Below are positions 1 to 8,134 of a DNA stretch of 64,000 nt, piece by piece. A program made the position numbers and the translations under genes. Position 1 is the first letter of the stretch; every line of letters starts with the position of its first letter. Under the pieces are notes generated by a model that made no database searches, was not told the DNA's origin, and saw only the letters and a list, made by a program, of their open reading frames with translations. Origin of the DNA: Pseudomonadota bacterium (GTDB taxonomy: Bacteria > Pseudomonadota > Gammaproteobacteria > Burkholderiales > Ferrovaceae); NCBI GenBank assembly GCA_021805445.1, contig JAJZFH010000056.1:1-64000 (forward strand). The letters run 5' to 3'.

Positions 1-2011
1 GCTTGAGCAAATCATACATGCTCACCCCTTCACCGCAGAACAGGCTGATGCCGATACTGGCTGAACTGTGACACTCAATCCCCTGAAGATTGAAAGGCTG
101 GCTGATGGATGTCAGGATTTTCTCTCCAATATCCTGGGCTGTCGCCATGGCTTGTTGCGGATCCTGGCTCAGATTCTCGAGCATGACAACGAACTCGTCG
201 CCGCCCAGGCGGGCGACCATATCGCTATCGCGAACGCAGTCTTGGAGAATGCGCTGGGCGACATTAATCAGTAGCAGGTCGCCGATGTCGTGTCCACGGG
301 TATCATTGAGCGTTTTGAAGTTATCCAGATCAAGGAATAACAGCGCTCCATTACGCTGGCTGCGGGCGCTGGCCACCATGGCCTGCTGCAAACGGTCCCG
401 CAACAGGCCCCGGTTAGGTAAATTAGTAAGCGGGTCATGAAAGGCAAGAAGGTGTATTCTTTCCTCCACTTCCTTGCGAACCGAAATGTCGGAAAACACC
501 CCAACATAGTGTGTGACCTGACATTTCGCATCAAGCACTGCGGTGATGGTCAACCATTCTGGGTAAACCTCGCCATTCTTACGCCGGTTCCAGAGTTCTC
601 CCTGCCAGAATTTATCGCGAATGAGGGCTTCCCATAGACTGCGATAAAAAGTCGCGTCTTGTCGCCCGGATTTGAGTATGGCAGGTGTTCGCCCAATCGA
701 CTCCTCGGCGCTGTAGCCAGTCAGTTTTGTGAAAGTTTGGTTGACCCGGAGGATGCGGTTGTCCCGGTCGGTAATCACAATACCCTCCTGTATCTCGAAG
801 ACCGTGGCAGCAATGCGCAGATCCTGCTCGGCGCGCTTGCGCTCGCTTTCCCGGTCGAAATTGTCCAGTGCAAAGGAGATATCCCTGGCCATTTCATCCA
901 GAAGGTTGACCATTTCTGTATCAAATGCGTCAGGATGTACATGGTAAACAGAGAGCACGGCAAAGGGTTTTCCGGCACGCAGGATCGGAAAAACCCCGCT
1001 CGATCTAAAGCCGTAGTGCAAAGTCCGCTCATGCCATGACGCCGCAATATCGTCATTCTGGAAATAGTTGTCAACTACGTTACGGCTCTCGCGGAAGGCG
1101 ATACCCGTTTTCCCACGCCCCTCAGGGACATCTTCCCTTGAAGAAATCACCAGTCCGTTCAGGTAGTCTGAATTTCCATAACTCACCACCGGTTCGATCA
1201 AGCCATTGGCTTCATTCACCTGGCCAATCCAGGCTAGTTTCAAGCCGCCGAAATCCACCGCCATTCTGCACACCAGAGGGAACAAAGCGGACTCGTCGTC
1301 CATTCGAACGATGGCCTGATTAACTTCGCTGAGCGCCTTATAGAGTTTCGTCAGGCGTTCGTTATGTGCTTCTAGCGCTTTGTGCTGAGTAATGTCGCGT
1401 CCAATGACCACCAGCCCCTTGCGTTGGCCATTGTTATCAAATGTTGGCATCTTGCGCGTCTCGACGGTCACCATATGACCCGCTTCATCTGCTGCAAAGA
1501 CTTCTTCTCCCACCAGCAACTGTCCGGCCTGCCAAGCACGATCATCGCCCGCCACACATCCTTCGTGTGCTTCGCGGAACTCTGGTTGCAACTCAGCCAG
1601 TTCCATCTCGGTCTTTCCCTGCCAGGGAAGATTGTGCACTTGGAACATCTGCTTGGCAGCCTCGTTGATGAATAACCAGCGTCCGTCGCCATCCTTCAAG
1701 AAAATCGCATCGGGGATGGTATTGACCAATACCGTTGCTTGCTCGTGGTGACGCAATACACCAGACAATTCCTCAAGTTCGACTTGCTGTCTGCGCAGGG
1801 GCTTATAGACCAGGATGTAAAGGATAGGGGAGACAAGCGCGGTCAGTATAACGGGATCGATGAATTCCCATACCATGGGTCCCACGCTTTTCAAGATAGG
1901 TTTGGAAAGACCTATCAATAGCATGATCAACAACTCGATCACCAAAACAACCAGCCCCACCAAGGCCATAATTCCCACAGGTGTTAAATTCAACCGCCAA
2001 TTTCTTAGCAT
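1..2011 (-). CDS. Membrane sensor diguanylate cyclase, TM-PAS-GAF-PAS-GGDEF (partial, runs off the left edge)
   Basis: This open frame has no stop before base 1, so its C-terminus is missing; an EAL domain could follow but cannot be seen. From the ATG at 2011 it reads MLRNWRLNLTPVGIMALVG, then two hydrophobic segments (about residues 14-36 and 50-68), a PAS (about 85-200), a GAF-like domain (about 215-370), a second PAS (about 380-500) and a GGDEF domain from about 510. The GGDEF motif lies at bases 191-205 (about residues 603-607). An RDSD sequence sits exactly five residues before it, as expected for the RxxD product-inhibition I-site. The protein is therefore predicted to make cyclic-di-GMP in response to a membrane or cytoplasmic signal. 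Its start overlaps the stop of the PAS gene upstream, so the two are probably co-translated. The true start could also be the ATG at 1969. Confidence 0.85.
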   Translation of the reverse strand, partial: MLRNWRLNLTPVGIMALVGLVVLVIELLIMLLIGLSKPILKSVGPMVWEFIDPVILTALVSPILYILVYKPLRRQQVELEELSGVLRHHEQATVLVNTIPDAIFLKDGDGRWLFINEAAKQMFQVHNLPWQGKTEMELAELQPEFREAHEGCVAGDDRAWQAGQLLVGEEVFAADEAGHMVTVETRKMPTFDNNGQRKGLVVIGRDITQHKALEAHNERLTKLYKALSEVNQAIVRMDDESALFPLVCRMAVDFGGLKLAWIGQVNEANGLIEPVVSYGNSDYLNGLVISSREDVPEGRGKTGIAFRESRNVVDNYFQNDDIAASWHERTLHYGFRSSGVFPILRAGKPFAVLSVYHVHPDAFDTEMVNLLDEMARDISFALDNFDRESERKRAEQDLRIAATVFEIQEGIVITDRDNRILRVNQTFTKLTGYSAEESIGRTPAILKSGRQDATFYRSLWEALIRDKFWQGELWNRRKNGEVYPEWLTITAVLDAKCQVTHYVGVFSDISVRKEVEERIHLLAFHDPLTNLPNRGLLRDRLQQAMVASARSQRNGALLFLDLDNFKTLNDTRGHDIGDLLLINVAQRILQDCVRDSDMVARLGGDEFVVMLENLSQDPQQAMATAQDIGEKILTSISQPFNLQGIECHSSASIGISLFCGEGVSMYDLLK

Positions 2012-2373
2012 GTTGAGTTATGATCGTCGTCTGAATGCGCGTATCCCTCGACCTTTCCGTGACAAACGATGGGCGATACGGTGGCCCGTACCCAGTAATG
2101 GTCGCCATTTTTGGCCCGGTTCTTGACGATCCCGCGCCAGACATGGCCGGATTTGACCGTGGCCCACAGATCGGCAAAAGCCCAGGCGGGCATGTCGGGG
2201 TGGCGCACCCTGTTGTGGCTCTTGCCCAGCAGTTCTTCCCGCCCGAATCCCGACACCTCGATGAATGAGGCATTGGCGTCGGTCATGACGCCCTTGAGAT
2301 CGGTGCGGGAGACGAATACCGCCGATTCCGGGTAGTCGATCTCTCGTTGGGTTACAGGGCCGTTGTTCTTCAT
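2005..2373 (-). CDS. Small Aer-type PAS domain protein
   Basis: This 122-residue protein is almost entirely one PAS domain. It contains the segments NRVRHPDMPAWAFADLW and GIVKNRAKNGDHYWVRA, which closely resemble the FAD-binding PAS of the Escherichia coli aerotaxis receptor Aer (from memory of that protein). It ends shortly after the domain and has none of Aer's membrane, HAMP or signalling regions. A good ribosome-binding site (ggagga) precedes the ATG at 2373. Its TAA stop overlaps the ATG of the TM-PAS-GGDEF gene, so it may act as a detached redox or oxygen-sensing module for that cyclase. That partnership is an inference from gene order. Confidence 0.8.
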   Translation of the reverse strand: MKNNGPVTQREIDYPESAVFVSRTDLKGVMTDANASFIEVSGFGREELLGKSHNRVRHPDMPAWAFADLWATVKSGHVWRGIVKNRAKNGDHYWVRATVSPIVCHGKVEGYAHSDDDHNSTC

Positions 2374-2438
2374 GAGATGCTGTTCCTCCGGATGTCTTAT
2401 GCCTGGTTGTTATTGATCTGCCGGCTGTTGGGGACCCC

Positions 2439-2485
2439 CGGTGTCAGGGAAGATGTCGGGTACTACGATATCTCCCCCTGACACC
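2439..2485. repeat. Inverted repeat, 10-11 bp arms
   Basis: The left arm ggtgtcaggg (2440-2449) pairs with ccctgacacc (2476-2485) around a 26-base loop. The right arm is followed by agccgg and a related ccggctg lies further left at 2421, so the symmetry is broader but imperfect. The repeat sits just upstream of the PAS gene. No T-run follows on either strand, so a simple intrinsic terminator is unlikely. It may be a protein-binding site or the relic end of an insertion sequence. Confidence 0.45.
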
Positions 2486-2681
2486 AGCCGGAATTGGCCG
2501 ATAAGCGAAAAACGGCACCCAGCACCATCATCGAAAAATGTGGGAGCAGTTGAACAACAGAGAGTAACTGTGGAGAACGCCCGGAAATCCTTCCCGGAGC
2601 GAAAAAGGAATCTGCCCGCCTTACGAATCGGCCTCGTAGCCCGACACAGAGCCTTACAGGACCGGATAACCGGATTGTCTG

Positions 2682-2694
2682 CCCCCCCCCCCCC
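2682..2694. repeat. Homopolymer of 13 C
   Basis: Thirteen consecutive C residues lie in otherwise mixed sequence and outside any supported gene. Such tracts are unstable during replication and sequencing, so the length may vary between cells or be an assembly artefact. Confidence 0.7.
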
Positions 2695-2801
2695 GAGAAG
2701 AGCCGGGAAGAAGCCTGAGCAACGAGGCGATTCCTGTTAGGGATTTTATCGAGCGAGCAATACGCATAAATTATTCCGCGTTCCATAACAACCGTGTCAG
2801 G

Positions 2802-2825
2802 ATTGTATACGATATCGGTCACAAT
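2802..2825. promoter_or_regulatory. Operator-like dyad centred on cgatatcg
   Basis: A 24-base imperfect palindrome runs from attgtatacgat to atcggtcacaat with an exactly symmetrical cgatatcg centre (2810-2817). Nine of twelve positions match between the arms. It could bind a dimeric repressor or a recombinase, but no adjacent regulator gene is seen. Confidence 0.25.
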
Positions 2826-3155
2826 ACGGAAAAGTTTAGACATCATGTATTGACCTACCGTAACGTACTTCGAACATCTCGAACCTCCTATATGCCATCA
2901 CGTTTCTCCGAGAAAATCCTCAAGATAACGCGATCAAGAAGTTCAAGACCGCAATACAACCCCCTGCTACTGGTTCCTTCTGGCCGCCACCCGATTGGTA
3001 CTATGCGCCCGCCGATTCACACCTCACAAAGCGTGCAATTCAAACCCTCATTTACGTTGATTCCGCTCAGGCGGGAGGCTCGTATCAAAATCGATGCAAT
3101 CGTTGAGTACGCATATCACCGCGCCGCCAGCTTTGAAGGGGATTTCGTGGCCATT

Positions 3156-3175
3156 GCCGAGCTAAATAGCTCGGC
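3156..3175. repeat. Perfect palindrome with 9-bp arms just after the element's thyA
   Basis: The arms gccgagcta (3156-3164) and tagctcggc (3167-3175) flank a two-base aa loop, 20 bases beyond the thyA stop. The stem would form in the 3' end of the thyA transcript, but no T-run follows on the minus strand, so it is not a clear intrinsic terminator. It may stabilise the RNA or mark the left end of the element. Confidence 0.5.
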
Positions 3176-3194
3176 TTGACCAATAGCTAAAGTC

Positions 3195-4019
3195 TCAAAC
3201 AGCTACAGGCGCCTTGATTGGCGGATGGGGATCGTAGCCAACAAGTTCAAAATCCTCGAACTCGTAATGGTAAATTGAGTCTGGTTTTCGCTTGATAACG
3301 AGCTTGGGCAGGCTTCTCGGCTCCCTGGCCAATTGAGTTCGAACTTGCTCAAAATGGTTCGAGTAGATATGGGCATCACCTATGGATATGACAAGGTCGC
3401 CAAGTTCAAGATCGCATTGTTGCGCCAGCACATGCACCCACAATGCCGCTTGAGCCACATTGAACGGGTTCCCCAAAAAAAGATCGTTGGAGCGAATGGT
3501 CAGCATTAATGAAAGCTTGTTATCAGCCACATAGAATTGATAGAGCAAGTGGCACGGGGGCAACGCCATCTTTCCCTTCCTAACGTTTTCTTGGGGACTA
3601 TCAGCCTCATCAGGAAGGTACTCCACATTCCAAGCATGAAACAAGATGCGACGGCTGTTCGGGTTCTTTTTTAGGGTTTCTACAGCGTAGTCAATTTGAT
3701 TGATGGAGCCGCCATCTTTTGTAGGCCAAGCAGTCCACATCTTCCCATAGACGGGCCCAAGCTCCCCATCCTCTGTCGCCCATTCATTCCAGATGGTTGC
3801 TTTCAAATCTTTGATATTGGTGCTACCTGACACGAACCATTTCCACTCATGGAAGATGGAGGGAAAGTGAACTTTTTTCGTGGTCAGTAACGGAAATCCC
3901 TCAGATAAATCAAAGCGCATCATGCGTCCGAATACCGATACGGTTCCGGTACCCGTTCTATCCCTTTTATGGGTCCCGTTTTCCATGACGTCTTTAATCA
4001 GGTCAAGATACTGTTTCAT
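3195..4019 (-). CDS. thyA: Thymidylate synthase carried by the recombinase element
   Basis: This 274-residue enzyme is full length and looks functional. ThyA converts dUMP to dTMP with methylene-tetrahydrofolate, an essential step of cytosolic DNA precursor synthesis. Visible motifs are RTGTGT near residue 22, GPVYG (89-92), NSRR (121-124), the catalytic cysteine in PPCH (C156), [12 protein letters not shown] (from R177) and the C-terminal IKAPVAV. It resembles the E. coli type, unlike the broken host copy at 10422-10778, which has a different central region. A ggag ribosome-binding site lies six bases before the ATG. The gene starts 10 bases after the third recombinase gene and is the last gene of that operon. 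The simplest inference is that the element supplies the ThyA activity it destroys by insertion. Confidence 0.95.
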   Translation of the reverse strand: MKQYLDLIKDVMENGTHKRDRTGTGTVSVFGRMMRFDLSEGFPLLTTKKVHFPSIFHEWKWFVSGSTNIKDLKATIWNEWATEDGELGPVYGKMWTAWPTKDGGSINQIDYAVETLKKNPNSRRILFHAWNVEYLPDEADSPQENVRKGKMALPPCHLLYQFYVADNKLSLMLTIRSNDLFLGNPFNVAQAALWVHVLAQQCDLELGDLVISIGDAHIYSNHFEQVRTQLAREPRSLPKLVIKRKPDSIYHYEFEDFELVGYDPHPPIKAPVAV

Positions 4020-4029
4020 GTTGTCTCCG

Positions 4030-5457
4030 TTATTCGTTGTAATGTTGTTGCGGCGGGCTTATCCGCGCAACATCTGTTGTTCTGAGATTAAGCAATTCCT
4101 GGTACTTTTCAAGGTAGATCGAGACGGGAAGGCCGGCCCTAAGTTCCATATGGAGGATATCTACATTGCTATCAAATGATTCATACGCCTCTTGCAACTG
4201 AACGGTGCTTACCACCACACCAAGGTTCGCCACCTCATCAAACGCCAAGTCAATATAGGTATCAAGCGAATCCACATTGCCGTGCCCGGTATATTGTTGC
4301 ACCTGTTGCTTCAGAGTATTTGCGTCCAGAAGAACCCTCCTGAAGTCATCCTTATTGTCGAATTCATACTGGTTGATTAGCCGAACAAATAGTTTGGTAA
4401 TAAAGCGGTTTCGGAACATGTGAGCACAAGCCTGACTGGTGATGCCTGCTGTACGCCTTAAAAGACCCACTTCATTTGACATGTACTTACTTGAAAGCGG
4501 CTTGCCCGTTACTTCGCTTATAAACATGCTACCGTGATCCTTCGCGGTTCCTATCGTCCTTTTGATTACCATATGGCGATTTACTCTGGCATAAACTTTC
4601 AAGACTGCCAGATCTTGATGCAGAACGGGTACAAAACGATGCTCCCGTCTTTTTTTCTTGAGCGTAGTCAGCTGTAGCTTCGGGTCATTTTGTTCAATGG
4701 CCTCCTCAATATCCTTTATCTGAATTCTTGCAACCTCTTCGATACGTGCCCCAGTCATTTCAAGGAGGCGAAGCATAACTGTTCTTCTACGGTCAATAAA
4801 CCGCTTGCTTTGTTGATCCAGACTGGTCGAACTGAGCAATGGAATTGCATCATACAATCCCGCAATAGACTGCTTGGAGATTGCCGATCGTCTATTTCTT
4901 GGGCTTGGGGTGTCAAAGGATTCGTGATACCACCCGAACTTTTCAATCCTGCCTGATTTCGAATTCTTCGTACGGATCTGATATTTCTTCTGTTGGGCGT
5001 TCACAGTGTCAATTACAAAACGGTCATCTCCATTCAGCCTGCCAATGAAATCCAAGAAGTCGATACACTTCCGCCCAATAGCATTGAGAGTATTGGAATC
5101 CCGTATTCTTGCCATAGGGTTCAGTGGATCTTTCTCACTTCTTAATTTAGCAATTAAGGCGGTAAATCGATCATCATTCATCTGAATGAAGTCAATGCTG
5201 TTGTCAAAGCAGTATCGAATGAGATGACTTATATCCTTGGCGAATTGGCGTAAGGTTCCTCCGTTGTTGTTTCTGCTTAAATTTCGTTTATAAAGGTACA
5301 TCATGTAGGCATTCGCAGCCAAACATGGCACACCGTTTGGCCAGCAAATAAATGGCAAATTGTTCGCTTCACGAAGCTTTACTTCACCACGCACAGCATC
5401 AAAATAATGGACCAGTTCCATCTCGGGAATGATCTTGAAGAGTTGATGGATGACCAC
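4030..5457 (-). CDS. Tyrosine recombinase/integrase, 475 aa, third recombinase of the element
   Basis: The C-terminal half carries a complete tyrosine-recombinase active site: R238 in TGARIEE, lysines around 267-269 in a beta-hairpin-like LKKKRREH, H346 and R349 in HMFR, H392 in TGHG and the nucleophile Y401 nine residues later. The N-terminal 200 residues should form the core-binding DNA domain. Such enzymes cut and rejoin DNA through a phosphotyrosine intermediate. The start is a GTG preceded by a perfect aggagg eight bases away. It follows the small coiled-coil gene by 12 bases and precedes thyA by 10 bases. Of the three recombinases it has the most canonical catalytic core, so it is the best candidate for the strand-cleaving enzyme. 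Confidence 0.93.
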   Translation of the reverse strand: MVIHQLFKIIPEMELVHYFDAVRGEVKLREANNLPFICWPNGVPCLAANAYMMYLYKRNLSRNNNGGTLRQFAKDISHLIRYCFDNSIDFIQMNDDRFTALIAKLRSEKDPLNPMARIRDSNTLNAIGRKCIDFLDFIGRLNGDDRFVIDTVNAQQKKYQIRTKNSKSGRIEKFGWYHESFDTPSPRNRRSAISKQSIAGLYDAIPLLSSTSLDQQSKRFIDRRRTVMLRLLEMTGARIEEVARIQIKDIEEAIEQNDPKLQLTTLKKKRREHRFVPVLHQDLAVLKVYARVNRHMVIKRTIGTAKDHGSMFISEVTGKPLSSKYMSNEVGLLRRTAGITSQACAHMFRNRFITKLFVRLINQYEFDNKDDFRRVLLDANTLKQQVQQYTGHGNVDSLDTYIDLAFDEVANLGVVVSTVQLQEAYESFDSNVDILHMELRAGLPVSIYLEKYQELLNLRTTDVARISPPQQHYNE

Positions 5458-5469
5458 GTTAATAGCCTC

Positions 5470-6042
5470 CTAAACCTTTCGGTTCAGGTGAATGACATTC
5501 GAGTGGTCAGGGTCAAGCACATGCGTTATATGCCTGACTGACATCAGTGCAAGAAGTTTTCTAATCGCCTCTTGTGATCGACGATCCCGTGCAGCCCCAT
5601 CTTCAATGTTTGCAACTGATTTGATATCTGAGATCACTTCATACAATGCTTGATCCAGAAGATAGTTTGATTGCTTAAGCAGAAGAATGTCTTTTTCAAG
5701 CTCATCCACGCGCTTTACAAGTCCTGTACGAGTCCGCTTATTGGAAGCCTTTTCTCGATGCTCATGCTCTTCAATACGTTCGAGCGCACCTTTTCTTAAG
5801 TCATCCAATGCCTTGAACCCGCCATCAATAACCTCGGCACACAATCTTTTGAGAGTATTGATTGAGGTGGAACTGATACCCAACTCAGTATTTGTGAATT
5901 TTGACAAATCACCTTGAGACTTGAGCGCATCTCGCAGCAATTTGTCATTGGAGAATAATTCTGGCTTCTCACACACCTCCTTCAGGAGGTTGCGGAGGGC
6001 AATAATAGATTTGATGCTCCGTTCAATTCTTTTATCAGCCAT
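5470..6042 (-). CDS. Small coiled-coil accessory protein of the recombinase operon (TnpC-like position)
   Basis: This is a 190-residue, highly charged protein without membrane segments. A heptad-like stretch from about residue 85 to 135 (LERIEEHEHREKASNK, then VDELEKDILLLKQSN) predicts a coiled coil. A basic N-terminus and a possible helix-turn-helix-like segment around residues 50-70 (ISSTSINTLKRLC) suggest DNA contact. In Tn554 and related elements a small accessory protein, TnpC, is encoded after two large tyrosine recombinases and influences integration orientation and frequency. The position and size here match that role, but I infer it from context and not from a recognised sequence motif. 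Its start overlaps the end of the 699-aa recombinase gene by eight bases. Confidence 0.75.
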   Translation of the reverse strand: MADKRIERSIKSIIALRNLLKEVCEKPELFSNDKLLRDALKSQGDLSKFTNTELGISSTSINTLKRLCAEVIDGGFKALDDLRKGALERIEEHEHREKASNKRTRTGLVKRVDELEKDILLLKQSNYLLDQALYEVISDIKSVANIEDGAARDRRSQEAIRKLLALMSVRHITHVLDPDHSNVIHLNRKV

Positions 6043-8134
6043 AATGCTTGTCTCGGGTTATAACCAAAATCCGATAGGATTGACCATTGTCATCGTCGAT
6101 GAATTCTGGCTCTAAATCCACCTCTCCTGAAAGGATCAACTCATCGATGTACTCCTCCAGGTCGCCAGTGCTTAGAACGGTAAAATCGACTGTGCCATAC
6201 CTGTCAGAAATCAACTCTCTCAGTTCTGTATGCTCATTCAGGGTTTCAGCCAGGAATTGCGATTTCGCATGGCGAAGAACCTCGCCGGGTGTGTTCTCCG
6301 TAATATAGTGATACAAATGCTGAAGGTCAGTATGCCCCATGAACCAACGCAGAGTATCCATCCCACCAAATCCACTACCCCAGAAAAAACTCAATGCGAA
6401 GAATCGTCTTAACTGATGCGTTCTAATGTAGAAACGTTTCCCATCACGTAACGGGGTTTCAAAGTAGTCGCAAAAAAGGTCGAAATTTTGTGCGTAGCCA
6501 TGGTGATACCCGTGAACAGGAAGCATCTTGGTGGGATTCTGCATTGAGACCAGATCGAAGAGATGTCCCGTTTTATTGGTGAAGCCAATCTCAATGTACA
6601 GCCTATGAATTTCAATTAGCTTCTCAATCATCTCGACCGCTATTTCATCGATAGGCCGGGCGACCTGGACTCTACGCCCCTCCAGGAGCCTCGTACTTTT
6701 TGCCTTTCTGAATACCAGATATCGCTTGCTTTCATCGAGGCAACTGTCTGTCTTCAAGTTAACAATCTCAGTCTGCCTCCGCGCCATAAGCGCACTGACT
6801 ACAATTTGCACAGACCCGTAATAAATTCTTAAAAGTTCACCTAAACCTTTATTGCTGCGCAGCGCATCGAAATAATTCTTTTCTTTGCTTATAGTCCATT
6901 TTTCAACCCCAATCCTTTGCATCTGAGGATGAAGCAGAGCTGAAAATTCTTTCGGAGAAATGAGCTTCGCTACAGAAGTACGCGCCCCCTCATTTGCATT
7001 CGCCAATTTTTCTTGGATTTTGAGGAGTAGGTTCTTTAAACTAAAAGCCAGACCTTCGGCATATTGAAGATGAAATTCAATGGCATTCTTCACAGAATTG
7101 AGAACAACTTGGCTCGGAAGAGTTGCGAAGCGATTGGAGGCAACATTGTCCGGGGAATACGTAAGTTGGGCATATATTATCTCGACAGGAGGAAGCAGTA
7201 GATCTTCGTCGCACAAAGCTTCATCCTTCAATAGTGTTAGGGCTTTCAGAGCCGTTTTGTAGTTCTGGATCCCGGTAAAGCTTATCGTCTCATCATCCTC
7301 GCCCGTGACTGGTACTCTCGGGTATTCACTGGATGTAACTCCGTCGAGCTCACTGAGATTAAGTATGGTCGGACATGGTTTGGCTGACGCTGCGCCCCTG
7401 AGAGTGATTGATCCATATATCAGTTCGGATAGTCTGATCGTATTTACAACATACTTATGTTCACCGTTACTCGTTTCACGATAAAGGTTGTTTTCCCACA
7501 GCCAATACCTGACCCGAGGTATAAGTTCAGCTGGAATCGAAAGGTTGTCTTGCTCCAACTGATTATCTGAAGTTGAAGCGAAATCGATTCCATCGCATTT
7601 TGGAGACTTCACCAATTTCTCAAAGTCTGAGCCGGTCACCTGACCCAATAGAAACTCAGACAATCTTTCCGTCCAACCATAAACATGTTCGGCAATTCTT
7701 TTGTCCTTGGCTTGTTGATCGGAAAATTGCTTGAGATGGTCCTCTGTGATTGCTTGCAGACCACAGCTGGATATGGCCAGATACTTGTCATTAAGAAGAA
7801 AGTAGTCTATTAGATTTGCCACCTTGATAATACTATTCCTGGCAGTAACATCGGCATAAGCAAATCCCCGGCCTCTTGTGTTATCGGGGTGTACGCTTGC
7901 ATTAATCCAGTATTTGAAGGTATTCAGCAACCTTCTATTTTCTTTATCCGTCAGAACTGTCTCATTCGATAACTTCACATTGAAATCAATGCTAAATCCA
8001 CTGACATTGGGTGCTTTCATTTCAAAATGCCAAACATTTTCATCAAAGTCACTGGCAAGCCACTTTGACTCACGATATAACCCACTCCTTGGCCCCAATA
8101 CGCTATCAAGGAAAGCTAAATTATCACGAGTCAT
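6035..8134 (-). CDS. Large tyrosine recombinase, 699 aa, second recombinase of the element
   Basis: The last 260 residues contain a complete catalytic set: an arginine pair at 452-453 (ARRQTEIVNL), a hairpin lysine near 477-479, H573 and R576 in HQLRR, H601 in FMGHTD and the nucleophile Y610. The long N-terminal part (about 430 residues) has no motif I can name, but long N-terminal regions are usual in TnpB-type recombinases of Tn554-like elements. About 90 residues follow the active site and end in an acidic segment (EVDLEPEFIDDD). The ATG directly follows the TAA of the preceding recombinase gene with ggagg eight bases before it, so translation is coupled. The AT-rich composition differs from the flanking core genes. 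Confidence 0.92.
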   Translation of the reverse strand: MTRDNLAFLDSVLGPRSGLYRESKWLASDFDENVWHFEMKAPNVSGFSIDFNVKLSNETVLTDKENRRLLNTFKYWINASVHPDNTRGRGFAYADVTARNSIIKVANLIDYFLLNDKYLAISSCGLQAITEDHLKQFSDQQAKDKRIAEHVYGWTERLSEFLLGQVTGSDFEKLVKSPKCDGIDFASTSDNQLEQDNLSIPAELIPRVRYWLWENNLYRETSNGEHKYVVNTIRLSELIYGSITLRGAASAKPCPTILNLSELDGVTSSEYPRVPVTGEDDETISFTGIQNYKTALKALTLLKDEALCDEDLLLPPVEIIYAQLTYSPDNVASNRFATLPSQVVLNSVKNAIEFHLQYAEGLAFSLKNLLLKIQEKLANANEGARTSVAKLISPKEFSALLHPQMQRIGVEKWTISKEKNYFDALRSNKGLGELLRIYYGSVQIVVSALMARRQTEIVNLKTDSCLDESKRYLVFRKAKSTRLLEGRRVQVARPIDEIAVEMIEKLIEIHRLYIEIGFTNKTGHLFDLVSMQNPTKMLPVHGYHHGYAQNFDLFCDYFETPLRDGKRFYIRTHQLRRFFALSFFWGSGFGGMDTLRWFMGHTDLQHLYHYITENTPGEVLRHAKSQFLAETLNEHTELRELISDRYGTVDFTVLSTGDLEEYIDELILSGEVDLEPEFIDDDNGQSYRILVITRDKHYG

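Larger units (their letters stand above)
2374..3194. other. Unassigned region of about 0.8 kb between the PAS gene and the recombinase-thyA operon
   Basis: I recognise no gene here. Short reading frames occur on both strands, for example plus-strand frames around 2880-3110 containing ITFLRENPQDNA and FWPPPDWYYA, and the overlapping frame at 2850-3179. None has a credible start with a family match. The stretch holds an inverted repeat (2439-2485), a run of 13 C (2682-2694), an operator-like dyad (2802-2825) and a perfect palindrome (3156-3175). I looked on the minus strand for the missing C-terminal part of the host ThyA (motifs such as PPCH, GDxHxYxNH, IKAPVAV) and did not see it. The region may be decayed mobile-element cargo or the edge of the element. 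Confidence 0.5.

Noticed and set aside
2775-2790. ttccataac as a left copy of the right-end sequence tcccataac
   Set aside because: The match is too short, and no host thyA sequence lies beyond it.
2463-2846. Minus-strand 127-codon frame beginning MMSKLFRIVTDIV
   Set aside because: The first part looks protein-like, but it runs through the 13-C tract and continues without any recognisable domain; it is not a ThyA remnant.
3156-3175. Palindrome after thyA as an intrinsic terminator
   Set aside because: There is no T-run on the downstream side of the minus-strand transcript.
2850-3179. Plus-strand 109-codon frame in the unassigned region
   Set aside because: It has no convincing start or family match, and a second plus-strand frame overlaps it, so neither can be called.
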